Virus record (IMG/VR): IMGVR_UViG_3300049491_000386
Span: 1 to 33,108 of that record
From: a virus
Strand: one strand, 5' to 3'
DNA length: 33,108 nucleotides
Shown here piece after piece: positions 13,285 to 19,441 of the stretch. The position numbers and the translations under genes are program-made. Every line of letters starts with the position of its first letter. Within the stretch, counting starts at the first letter, position 1. The notes under the pieces are model-generated. The model was not told where the DNA came from. It saw only the letters and a list, made by a program, of their open reading frames with translations, and made no database searches.

Positions 13285-14427
13285 ATGACGACTTACGCCT
13301 TTGACATGTACTTCGCCGAGTTCAAGCACTCGGCGACCTGGGCCCGCATGATGGCCACGGTGGAGAACTCCCCGTGGCACCGCGAGGCGAACGTGGGTGT
13401 GCACACCGAGATGTCGATGCACCAGTACAAGTCGCGGTTCTCCGCGTTCCGTACCGACATCCAGAACATGATCGCGTTGATGGCCTTGCTGTACCACGAC
13501 ACCGGGAAGCCGGCGGCCGAGGAGGTCAAGGAAAAGAAGGACGGGTCGGGTGACGTGTATCGCTCGTACGCTGGCCATGAGCAGGACTCCGCAGTCGAGT
13601 TCATGGAGCACTACGTGCGCTCGCCTCAGTTGCGCAAGCTGTTGACGTTGCAGCAAGCCCGCGTCGTTCGCTGGATCATCGAGCACCACTTGCCGTACGG
13701 CTTGAAGGACGTGACGAAGCGCCGCGCTTTGCGCACCGCGATGGTGAACACGATGGGCGAGGCCGAGGAAACGTTCTACGACTGCTTGCGCTCCGACGCC
13801 GCTGGCCGGATCAGTGACGACCACGAGCAGAAGTTGGCGAACGTCGAGGCTTGGATCACCGAGTTCAAGACGGTCGAGGTGCTGACACCGAAGGTCACGT
13901 CTGAGCAGGCGATGTTCATGTTGATCGGGCCGTCTGGCTCGGGCAAGACGACGTGGGTCGATGGCCGGAAGGATGTCTCCAAGGACGTGATCGTGTCGTA
14001 CGACGCGATGAAGCTGGCGTTTTACGCGACCAAGAACCCGGACGCGAAGTTCGAGAGCGAGGTCGCGCGGTACGAAACGGCGTGGGCGTTCGCGAACGAG
14101 AACGAGAAGGACTTCAAGGTTTTCTTCGCGGCCAGCTTGACGAACGCGGTGGGGTACGTGCTGTCGACCAAGGGGAACCTGTTCATCGACACCGTGAACG
14201 CGTCGAAGAAGAAGCGTGCGATGTTCATCGAGCTGGCCCGCAAGCACGGCATGAAGGTCGTGGCGGTCGAGTTCTGGAACACGTTGGAGACCTTGCACGG
14301 TCGGCAAGCGACGCGCGGCGACAAGGCCGTGCCGTACACGTCGATCAAGCAACAGCAGTACGCCACAACGTGCGCGTGGTTGGGGTACGAGTGTGAAGAC
14401 GTGATGATGGTGGTGGGTGCCAAATGA
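13285..14427 (+). CDS. HD-phosphohydrolase fused to polynucleotide kinase (HD-Pnk-like end-healing enzyme)
   Basis: The 380-residue protein has two enzymatic halves. Residues 1-190 form an HD domain with H40 (GVHTEM), the signature H71-D72 (LLYHDTGKP), H98 (AGHEQDS), H134/H135 and D171 as metal ligands. Residues 205-380 form a P-loop kinase: GPSGSGKTT (215-223), SYDAMK with a candidate general-base Asp240, and a later FIDTVNASKKKR segment typical of the zeta-toxin/T4-Pnk-like AAA_33 group. The same order is known in bacterial HD-Pnk proteins, which remove 2',3'-phosphates and phosphorylate 5'-OH ends of RNA or DNA. In a phage this could repair tRNA cut by host anticodon nucleases. No RNA ligase gene lies in the window. 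Alternative: the HD part may act on signalling nucleotides. All key residues look intact. Confidence 0.8.
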   Translation: MTTYAFDMYFAEFKHSATWARMMATVENSPWHREANVGVHTEMSMHQYKSRFSAFRTDIQNMIALMALLYHDTGKPAAEEVKEKKDGSGDVYRSYAGHEQDSAVEFMEHYVRSPQLRKLLTLQQARVVRWIIEHHLPYGLKDVTKRRALRTAMVNTMGEAEETFYDCLRSDAAGRISDDHEQKLANVEAWITEFKTVEVLTPKVTSEQAMFMLIGPSGSGKTTWVDGRKDVSKDVIVSYDAMKLAFYATKNPDAKFESEVARYETAWAFANENEKDFKVFFAASLTNAVGYVLSTKGNLFIDTVNASKKKRAMFIELARKHGMKVVAVEFWNTLETLHGRQATRGDKAVPYTSIKQQQYATTCAWLGYECEDVMMVVGAK

Positions 14428-14627
14428 ACAACTGGGTCAAGGCCGTTTTCTACGTCTGTTGCTTGTGCGTAGGCGCGGCGATCGAGGTCTTCGTGCTCGC
14501 TCACCTTAGCGCGAAACAGATCGTATACCTCCTTCTGGTAGCCGCGTTCGGTGCCGCGGTGTACGGCATCAAGGTCGCCCTGGACGCCCGCGATCGACAG
14601 GAAGTTCAGAGGAAGAAGATCTGCTGA
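14424..14627 (+). CDS. Small membrane protein (67 aa)
   Basis: The product has two predicted transmembrane helices, VKAVFYVCCLCVGAAIEVFVLAHL and IVYLLLVAAFGAAVYGIKVAL, and a short basic cytoplasmic tail (DARDRQEVQRKK). It is coupled by ATGA to the HD-kinase gene and followed by a terminator, so it is the last gene of that unit. No family is recognised. Its association with a repair enzyme may be incidental. Confidence 0.65.
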   Translation: MNNWVKAVFYVCCLCVGAAIEVFVLAHLSAKQIVYLLLVAAFGAAVYGIKVALDARDRQEVQRKKIC

Positions 14628-14656
14628 GCACCTACCGCGACACCACGGTGACGACA

Positions 14657-14672
14657 GGGACCTTCGGGTCCC
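14657..14672 (+). terminator. Intrinsic terminator-like hairpin with UUCG loop
   Basis: GGGACC (14657-14662) and GGTCCC (14667-14672) form a perfect stem closed by the very stable TTCG tetraloop, followed by TTCGGTGTTT, a moderate T-rich tail. It lies 29 bases after the stop of the small membrane protein and ends the accessory unit. Confidence 0.7.
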
Positions 14673-14723
14673 TTCGGTGTTTGGCGCTACAGCCTTGCAC
14701 CCGGCCACCCCGGTCCTGATCCT

Positions 14724-14783
14724 CGTTACAACTTCCGTCAGGTTCGTTACACGTTACAATCTCCTCCTGCGTTACAACTTCCC
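14724..14783 (+). repeat. Cluster of four GTTACA repeats upstream of gp32
   Basis: GTTACA occurs at 14725, 14746, 14753 and 14771. The first and last are part of a 13-base direct repeat, CGTTACAACTTCC (14724-14736 and 14770-14782). The 250-base gap from 14628 to 14877 holds this cluster, the terminator, a -10-like box and a late promoter, but no gene. The repeats may be binding sites for a phage regulator or overlapping promoter elements. Confidence 0.6.
14753..14761 (+). promoter_or_regulatory. Putative early/middle promoter box GTTACAATC
   Basis: GTTACAATC is identical in nine bases to boxes at 17233 and 23995 and contains a good -10 hexamer (TACAAT). It sits 116 bases before the gp32 ATG. 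No host-like -35 is visible; the upstream GTTACAACTTCC repeat occupies that position and may replace it. Confidence 0.45.
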
Positions 14784-14814
14784 TGTTGAGCGCTTGACCC
14801 GGTCAATCGAAGTC

Positions 14815-14822
14815 GCTAAATA
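14815..14822 (+). promoter_or_regulatory. Putative late promoter (GCTAAATA) for gp32
   Basis: GCTAAATA lies 55 bases before the gp32 start. With the GTTACAATC box upstream, gp32 would be transcribed both early/middle and late, as gene 32 is in T4. The expected late start is near 14828. Confidence 0.6.
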
Positions 14823-14826
14823 CGAC

Positions 14827-14846
14827 TGCCCACCATTCAGGTGGCA
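14827..14846 (+). promoter_or_regulatory. Leader hairpin of gp32 mRNA
   Basis: CCACC (14830-14834) pairs with GGTGG (14840-14844); TG/CA pairs extend it across one bulged C. It is followed by about 30 bases of A/T-rich, apparently unstructured leader containing the GGAG ribosome binding site (14866-14869). T4 gp32 represses its own mRNA by binding such an unstructured leader next to a folded element, so this is a candidate autoregulatory site. Confidence 0.4.
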
Positions 14847-14877
14847 CATTCGATTTGACCACTTTGGAGATTTTCAC

Positions 14878-15786
14878 ATGACACAAAAGCGTTCCCTGGC
14901 CGACCTGGCCGCAGCATTCACCGCCAAGACCGGTGGTTCCGACAACGCAAGTTGGAAGCTGTTCTTCAACTTCTGGAAAGCACCCGTTGACTCCGTGTCG
15001 ACCGTTCGCTTCCTGCCCGACCAAGACGAAGAGAACCCAATGGGCTTCCTCGTCGAGAACCTGACCCACGAGCTGACGATCAATGGCAAGCGCGAGAAAG
15101 TCGCCTGCCTGAAGATGTACGGCGAAGCCTGCCCGATCTGCGAGCTGTCCGCCCGCTTCTACGACAAGAACTCGCCTGAGTTCAACGAAGAGCTCGGCAA
15201 GCAGTTCTATCGCAAGAAGAGCTACATCGGCCAGGTGCTGGTGATCGACTCCCCAGTCGACCACGACGCTGCCCAGCTCGTGAAGCTGATCGACTTCGGT
15301 CCGCAGGTCTTCAAGCAGATCCAAGCGGCCTTCCAGTCGGGCGACCTCGACGCGGCTCCGTTCGAACTCAAGGGCGGCTACAACTTCCGTTTCCGCAAGA
15401 CGGTGACTGGATCAGGCCAGAACTCGTACACGACGTCGAGCTTCGCACCGAAGCAGAGCGACGTGGAAGACGCGGTCCTGGAAGCGATCACGCTGTTCAA
15501 CCTCTCCGACTATCGCACCGCGAAGACTGAACGGGCCGCTCTCGAAGCGATGCTCGCTGCAGCCCAGACCGGCGGCACGTACGAAGAGAAGGCTCCAGCC
15601 TCGGCTCCAGCCCCAGCGGCCAAGCCAGTTCCGGCAGCAGCGGCACCTGCCCCTGCGGCTGAAGCAGCTCCGGCTCCGGCTCCAGCAGCTGAAGTGCCAG
15701 CGGCAACGGGCGCCAAGCTCAGCGTCGTTGAACAGCTCCGCGCTCGCGCGGCGGCTGCCAAGGCTGCAGCAGCTGCGACCGCCTAA
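14878..15786 (+). CDS. 32: Single-stranded DNA-binding protein gp32
   Basis: This 302-residue protein is a T4 gp32 homologue. The N-terminal KRSLADLAAAF matches the basic LAST-type region needed for cooperative binding. The core includes WKLFFNFWKAP, STVRFLPDQDEENPMGFLV and a zinc site H64, C77, C85 and C88 (THE...CLKMYGEACPIC), with H64 and C77 at the same positions as in T4. The C-terminal 75 residues are an Ala/Pro repeat region ending in a positively charged helix (VVEQLRARAAAAKAAAA), not the acidic tail that T4 gp32 uses to contact replication partners. Start ATG with GGAG site; the long upstream extension of the frame crosses promoters and is not coding. It coats ssDNA in replication, recombination and repair with UvsX and UvsY. 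Confidence 0.92.
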   Translation: MTQKRSLADLAAAFTAKTGGSDNASWKLFFNFWKAPVDSVSTVRFLPDQDEENPMGFLVENLTHELTINGKREKVACLKMYGEACPICELSARFYDKNSPEFNEELGKQFYRKKSYIGQVLVIDSPVDHDAAQLVKLIDFGPQVFKQIQAAFQSGDLDAAPFELKGGYNFRFRKTVTGSGQNSYTTSSFAPKQSDVEDAVLEAITLFNLSDYRTAKTERAALEAMLAAAQTGGTYEEKAPASAPAPAAKPVPAAAAPAPAAEAAPAPAPAAEVPAATGAKLSVVEQLRARAAAAKAAAAATA

Positions 15787-15804
15787 GCGGTCTTCGTCAA
15801 CAAT

Positions 15805-15828
15805 GGTCGGGTCCGCAAGGGCCTGACC
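15805..15828 (+). promoter_or_regulatory. GCAA-tetraloop hairpin between gp32 and uvsX
   Basis: GGTCGGGTCC (15805-15814) pairs with GGGCCTGACC (15819-15828) through ten positions (two G-U pairs), capped by a GNRA-type GCAA loop. No T-run follows, so it is more likely an mRNA-stabilising or processing element, or a weak attenuator that lowers uvsX relative to gp32, than a full terminator. uvsX's ribosome binding site (GAGGAG) lies just beyond it. Confidence 0.5.
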
Positions 15829-15845
15829 TTACGTGAGGAGATCCA

Positions 15846-16973
15846 ATGGGACTCGCATTTTTGAAAGACTTCCGGAAGAAGCTCGACAAGATGGAAGACG
15901 TCATGACGTCCTTCGATCCGCCGACGTTCTGGTACTCGACCGGAAACTACGCGGTGAACAAGGCCGTGTCTGGCTCGTACACCAAGGGCATTCCACAAGG
16001 TCGCATCACCTGTCTGGCTGGCCCATCCGGCGCAGGCAAGTCGTTCGAGCTCTGCAACATCCTTGCAGCCGCACAGAACGAAGCAGGCGCCTTCATCTTG
16101 GCTCTCGACTCGGAGAACGCGCTCGATCGCGGGTACATGTCGAAGCTGAACATGAAGCTTGACGAAGACAACTTCCAGTACGCGGGCGTCACGACGTTCT
16201 CGCACGTGGTCACGATCGTCTCGGACTTCATCAAGGCGTACACGGCGGCCTATGGGTACGACAACCCAGACGCACCGAAGGTCATCATCGCGTTGGACAG
16301 CTTGGACATGCTGCTGACCGACACCGAAGATGAGCACTTCAACAAGGGCGACCAGAAGGGCGACCAAGGTCAACGGGCCAAGCAAGCGAAGCACATGCTC
16401 CGCACGCTGGTTTCGCGGATCAAGCGTCTTCCGATGGCGTTCCTCGTGACGCACCAGGTGTACCCGAACAGCGACATGACGAACGGCCTCGGCGCCTGGA
16501 TCGTGAACAACGCGATCAAGTACAGCGCGTCGCAGATCTTCCTGATCACGAACGGTCGTCTCAAGGAAGAAGGCGTCACCAAGGGCATTCGCATGAAGGT
16601 CGAGGCGTACAAGTCGCGGTTCGCGAAGCTTGGCACCAAGGTCGAAGTCGAGGTGCCGTACACCGAGGGCATGAGCAAGTTCAGCGGGCTGTTGGAGCTG
16701 CTGGAGGAGAACAAGGTCATCACTGGTGGTCCATGGAAGGGGCTTCAACTCCCAGGCCAAGAGGTCATCAAGTTCCAGGAACGCCACCTGGATGATGCGC
16801 TGTTCGCGAAGATCATGTCGCACCCACTCATCGCTGAGGAAGAGAAAAGCGTCCTCGAGCTGATGAACACCACGGCGGAGACTCTGGATGACGGTCCAGA
16901 CTCCGCTGAAGTTCCCGTGGCCGAAGTGGCCGACAACCGCCCAGCACGCCGTCGCGTTGCTAAGGCATCCTAA
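15846..16973 (+). CDS. uvsX: UvsX RecA-like recombinase
   Basis: The 375-residue product is a UvsX-type strand-exchange protein. Walker A is GPSGAGKS (59-66); a catalytic-region glutamate follows in ALDSENALD, Walker B is VIIALDSLDML, and the DNA-binding loop 2 region lies around FLVTHQVYPNSDMTNGLG. The C-terminus is variable and acidic, then basic (ARRRVAKAS). It forms filaments on ssDNA with help from UvsY and gp32 and starts recombination-dependent replication. T4 UvsX has an atypical Walker A; this one is closer to canonical RecA. ATG start with a strong GAGGAG site 7 bases upstream. Confidence 0.92.
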   Translation: MGLAFLKDFRKKLDKMEDVMTSFDPPTFWYSTGNYAVNKAVSGSYTKGIPQGRITCLAGPSGAGKSFELCNILAAAQNEAGAFILALDSENALDRGYMSKLNMKLDEDNFQYAGVTTFSHVVTIVSDFIKAYTAAYGYDNPDAPKVIIALDSLDMLLTDTEDEHFNKGDQKGDQGQRAKQAKHMLRTLVSRIKRLPMAFLVTHQVYPNSDMTNGLGAWIVNNAIKYSASQIFLITNGRLKEEGVTKGIRMKVEAYKSRFAKLGTKVEVEVPYTEGMSKFSGLLELLEENKVITGGPWKGLQLPGQEVIKFQERHLDDALFAKIMSHPLIAEEEKSVLELMNTTAETLDDGPDSAEVPVAEVADNRPARRRVAKAS

Positions 16974-16985
16974 GAGGAAAACACC

Positions 16986-17183
16986 ATGTTCCACGCATCC
17001 ATCACCATCCGCCCTGTCATCGGCGGCTTCGTCGTTCAGTACCCAACGTTCGCTGACGGCGCAACCGAGCCGCAGTACGTCGAGGAAATCGCGACCACGT
17101 CGGGCAAGGCCCTGCGCATCGCCAAGGCCGCTGTCGAGGCGTTCAGCCTGGTCACCAAGACCAAGGACGAAGCAGCCGAGTAA
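16986..17183 (+). CDS. Small unknown protein (65 aa)
   Basis: The frame reads MFHASITIRPVIGGFVVQYP, continues with a strand/turn region and a helix KALRIAKAAVEAFSLVTKT. The beta-beta-beta-alpha pattern resembles small phage proteins of unknown use. It has an AGAGGAAAA ribosome binding site right after the uvsX stop, so it is co-transcribed with uvsX, and a terminator follows its stop. Confidence 0.7.
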   Translation: MFHASITIRPVIGGFVVQYPTFADGATEPQYVEEIATTSGKALRIAKAAVEAFSLVTKTKDEAAE

Positions 17184-17188
17184 TCAGC

Positions 17189-17209
17189 CAGCCCAGTGAT
17201 CCTGGGCTG
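17189..17209 (+). terminator. Terminator-like hairpin after the uvsX unit
   Basis: CAGCCCAG (17189-17196) pairs perfectly with CTGGGCTG (17202-17209) across a 5-base loop. Only ATTGTT follows, so the T-tract is weak. Its place, right after a stop codon and right before a promoter, supports a role in ending the gp32-uvsX unit. Confidence 0.6.
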
Positions 17210-17210
17210 A

Positions 17211-17240
17211 TTGTTACGATCTGTGGGGCGTTGTTACAAT
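17211..17240 (+). promoter_or_regulatory. Putative promoter TTGTTA-18-TACAAT
   Basis: TTGTTA (17211-17216) and TACAAT (17235-17240) are spaced by 18 bases. The -10 lies in the nonamer GTTACAATC shared with the gp32 and nrdA leaders, 33 bases before the ATG at 17275. It would serve the small gene, uvsY and the genes coupled behind it. Confidence 0.5.
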
Positions 17241-17274
17241 CAGACGACGCCCCATTCTTGTCTTCGGAGATTCC

Positions 17275-17424
17275 ATGCGCAAGTTCATCAAGCAAAACCC
17301 AGGCAACAAGTCTGGCAAGACGTACCCAGAGCGTTCGGCTCGCCAAGCTCTGCACGGCTTCCGTCGTGCCCAAGGCGGCCCAGGCATCACTGAGGGCAAG
17401 GATCCTCAGCCGAAGTCGGCATGA
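17275..17424 (+). CDS. Small basic unknown protein (49 aa)
   Basis: A 49-residue basic frame begins MRKFIKQNPGNKSGKTYPER and contains ARQALHGFRRAQGG. Ribosome binding site GGAGA stands at 17266-17270, and its stop overlaps the uvsY start (ATGA at 17421). Being first behind a promoter and coupled to uvsY supports expression. Its charge would allow DNA or RNA binding; no family is recognised. Confidence 0.6.
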   Translation: MRKFIKQNPGNKSGKTYPERSARQALHGFRRAQGGPGITEGKDPQPKSA

Positions 17425-17891
17425 AGCTGAACCTCTTCCAGCTCGGACAGACGAATCAGGACCTGCAAGCAGAGCTTCCTGCGTTCTTCGACGCCTGGGA
17501 GAAAGAGATCGAGAGCGCCAAGCCAGTCTTCGAGCTGGAAGGCGTTCGTCTTGAGCTGATCGCGCGGAACATTCCGCATCACCAGGTGTTTTACGCGCAG
17601 CGAGCGATGGAAGCTCGAGCGGTCGTGAAGTGGCTTGAGGTGCAGAAAGCGAAAGCCGAGTCGCGGTACGTCAAGAACTACAACAACTCCCCTCGCGCCC
17701 TTGGCGTGAAGGAACAGTCCCAGTACCTGCAAGGCGAGAAAGAAGTGGTCGAGCTGAACCAGCTGATCATTCAAGCCGCCCTGTACCAGCAGCAGTTCGA
17801 CGAGATCGTGGAAGCGGTCAAGCAACTCGGCTGGATGGTCGGGAACATCACCAAACTCCGCGTGGCGGAACTACAGGACGCAGTCATCTAA
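17421..17891 (+). CDS. uvsY: UvsY recombination mediator
   Basis: The 156-residue protein fits T4 UvsY in size, helical content and position. It has a helical N-terminus, a basic middle (EVQKAKAESRYVKNY) in a charged stretch thought to bind ssDNA, and a C-terminal helix pattern FDEIVEAVKQLGWMVGNITKLRVAEL that matches the end of UvsY (short W/F-x-I-x-x-I-x-x-x-R-x-x-E pattern). UvsY helps UvsX displace gp32 from ssDNA. It lies within 500 bases of uvsX, under a separate promoter. Sequence similarity to T4 UvsY is weak, as is usual for this family. Confidence 0.75.
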   Translation: MKLNLFQLGQTNQDLQAELPAFFDAWEKEIESAKPVFELEGVRLELIARNIPHHQVFYAQRAMEARAVVKWLEVQKAKAESRYVKNYNNSPRALGVKEQSQYLQGEKEVVELNQLIIQAALYQQQFDEIVEAVKQLGWMVGNITKLRVAELQDAVI

Positions 17892-18226
17892 TGAGCTTCA
17901 CCTCACCGTACTCGGTTGGCGAGCTGACCTTCACCGGCGGCGGGCTGAGCCTCGCCCCTTCGTTGCCGCTCATGATGATGGGCTGGGTAAACAACGACCA
18001 CGACCTGCGCTTTTACGGCATCGAGAACGGCGCCAAGATCGAGGCAACGTTCAAACCAGAGGCCGACATCACGACGATCGAGTTCATGCGCGTTCAGCTG
18101 ATGGCTGACATGATCATGATCAGCGCTGCGGCGAACAGCCAGCTTGGTCAGGCGTCGGTCAAGCCGATCGAGTATCTTCGCACGCACAACCTCGTGCGGC
18201 ACTTCGTCTTCAAGGTGATTCCATGA
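17891..18226 (+). CDS. Unknown protein after uvsY (111 aa)
   Basis: The start shares a base with the uvsY stop (TAATG). The product reads MSFTSPYSVGELTFTGGG and continues with a Met-rich hydrophobic patch (LPLMMMGWVNN), strands and a helix TTIEFMRVQLMADMIMISAAAN, ending in NLVRHFVFKVIP. It has no signal peptide or recognised domain. Coupling to uvsY and to the next gene (ATGA at 18223) suggests a shared role in DNA metabolism, but this is inference from position only. Confidence 0.7.
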   Translation: MSFTSPYSVGELTFTGGGLSLAPSLPLMMMGWVNNDHDLRFYGIENGAKIEATFKPEADITTIEFMRVQLMADMIMISAAANSQLGQASVKPIEYLRTHNLVRHFVFKVIP

Positions 18227-18708
18227 TCGTTGAGCACGGTGGTTCGCAGTTCTATCGGCAGATCGGCATTGGCGAGCGCCAGCACGTCCGCTCCGGCCTG
18301 CTCGGCATCCTGTTTCCAGACAAGCGGAACCTTGGTGAGCAGATCGCAGGTGCCATGCGTGCGGCTGACACGTTGGGCATGATGCTCCGCGCGCACATCA
18401 GCATCGCTCCTGAGCAGAACGCGATCCACAAGCTGATGCACCTGAACGCGTGGCACCAGCTCGAGGAGTACTCGATGCTCGAGCGGTCGGAGTTCGATCG
18501 GATCGCCAAGAACTGCGACATCGTCGTGACTGGCGTCGGCGAGAACGTCCGTCAGGCCGTTGAGCTCGGCATCCTGGAGATCTGGGCGAAGTCAGGCGGT
18601 CGGTTCCTGCAAGGCAATCACCGTGGGTTGACTGAAGAGCAGCTCAAGTACACGCACCCCGAGTTCTTCCACAGCACCGACAAGTTCTGGAGCACGTGGA
18701 ATGACTAA
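18223..18708 (+). CDS. Unknown protein in recombination cluster (161 aa)
   Basis: The product reads MIVEHGGSQFYRQIGIGE and is mostly helical, with NLGEQIAGAMRAADTLGMMLRAHI, a central block with His and Trp (HKLMHLNAWHQLEEY), and a C-terminal FFHSTDKFWSTW. No catalytic motif is evident to me. It overlaps the preceding gene by four bases, and the following nuclease-like gene begins eight bases before its stop. Function unknown. Confidence 0.7.
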   Translation: MIVEHGGSQFYRQIGIGERQHVRSGLLGILFPDKRNLGEQIAGAMRAADTLGMMLRAHISIAPEQNAIHKLMHLNAWHQLEEYSMLERSEFDRIAKNCDIVVTGVGENVRQAVELGILEIWAKSGGRFLQGNHRGLTEEQLKYTHPEFFHSTDKFWSTWND

Positions 18709-19441
18709 GTTTACAACGCGAGATGGTGCTCTGGCTGAAGAGCTGTTCAGGGTGTATTGCCACCGAAAGAAGATCAAGCTCACGCGCATCTTGGAGCGCG
18801 CAGAAGAACGCACACCAGACTTTCACATTCGTATGCATGGGCTGGATATCTATGCAGAGGTCAAGCAGATCTCGATGACCGCACGAGACGAGGCATATTA
18901 CGACGAAGTTCGGCGCAACAGCGACGCGTGGGCTGCACTTTGGGAACGGCGGGAGGCTGGAGAACTCACGCAAGAGCAGTACGCCGAGCAGGTCCAGCGG
19001 CATGTCGTTGTGTATGGAAGGGAAGGACCTGAGATCGGCAAACGCACCCATGCGACGATTCGTCAAACTGACCAGCTTACTAAGGGTGCACACAACCTGA
19101 TGGTCATTTACGACGCGACCGGACGCGGGTGGACAGATCCGCACGCCGTGACAACTGCACTGTTCGGGAACAAGGTGTTGCGCATTCCCGTGCATCCAGT
19201 CAACGGGGCAGATATGGATGCTGCAACCTGGGGGTTCACCCACAAGGGTACCATTTTCAATTCAAAGGCTAGGTCTCGGATCGGTGCGGTGATGGCACTT
19301 TACGCTTCCTACGAGCCTGGGAACTCAATCATCACGCCTAAGGGTCTTAGCGCGACGATGTATCCGAATCCGTGGCCTCTCCAGGAAATCCCGCTGAAAA
19401 CCCTGCGCAAGCTTGGAACCATCACAAAGGCGTACGTATGA
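18701..19441 (+). CDS. PD-(D/E)XK nuclease-like protein inserted before uvsW
   Basis: The 246-residue protein has an N-terminal helix, then TPDFHIRMHGLDIYAEVKQI: PD (39-40) followed by ExK (53-55) with strand spacing correct for the PD-(D/E)XK nuclease fold. A QTDQLTKGAHNLMVIYDATG segment could supply the conserved Gln/Lys face. Its third codon positions are visibly more A/T-rich than uvsY or uvsW, which indicates separate origin. It lies between uvsY's unit and uvsW and overlaps both neighbours at its ends. It could be a homing-type or restriction-like enzyme, a recombination nuclease, or a DNA-end-processing factor. No known homing endonuclease DNA-binding modules are seen. Confidence 0.65.
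   Translation: MTKFTTRDGALAEELFRVYCHRKKIKLTRILERAEERTPDFHIRMHGLDIYAEVKQISMTARDEAYYDEVRRNSDAWAALWERREAGELTQEQYAEQVQRHVVVYGREGPEIGKRTHATIRQTDQLTKGAHNLMVIYDATGRGWTDPHAVTTALFGNKVLRIPVHPVNGADMDAATWGFTHKGTIFNSKARSRIGAVMALYASYEPGNSIITPKGLSATMYPNPWPLQEIPLKTLRKLGTITKAYV

Noticed and set aside
13267-14352. 361-codon minus-strand frame antisense to the HD-kinase gene
   Set aside because: Same shadow effect; the + strand frame carries intact HD and P-loop motifs.
14724-14783. CRISPR-like array before gp32
   Set aside because: The repeats are only 6-13 bases long with irregular spacing and no spacer-sized units.
14551-14877. Upstream extension of the gp32 frame
   Set aside because: It runs through a terminator, repeats and two promoters; the gp32 N-terminal motif starts just after ATG 14878.
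15783-16994. 403-codon minus-strand frame antisense to uvsX
   Set aside because: Shadow of uvsX; no motif and no start signals.
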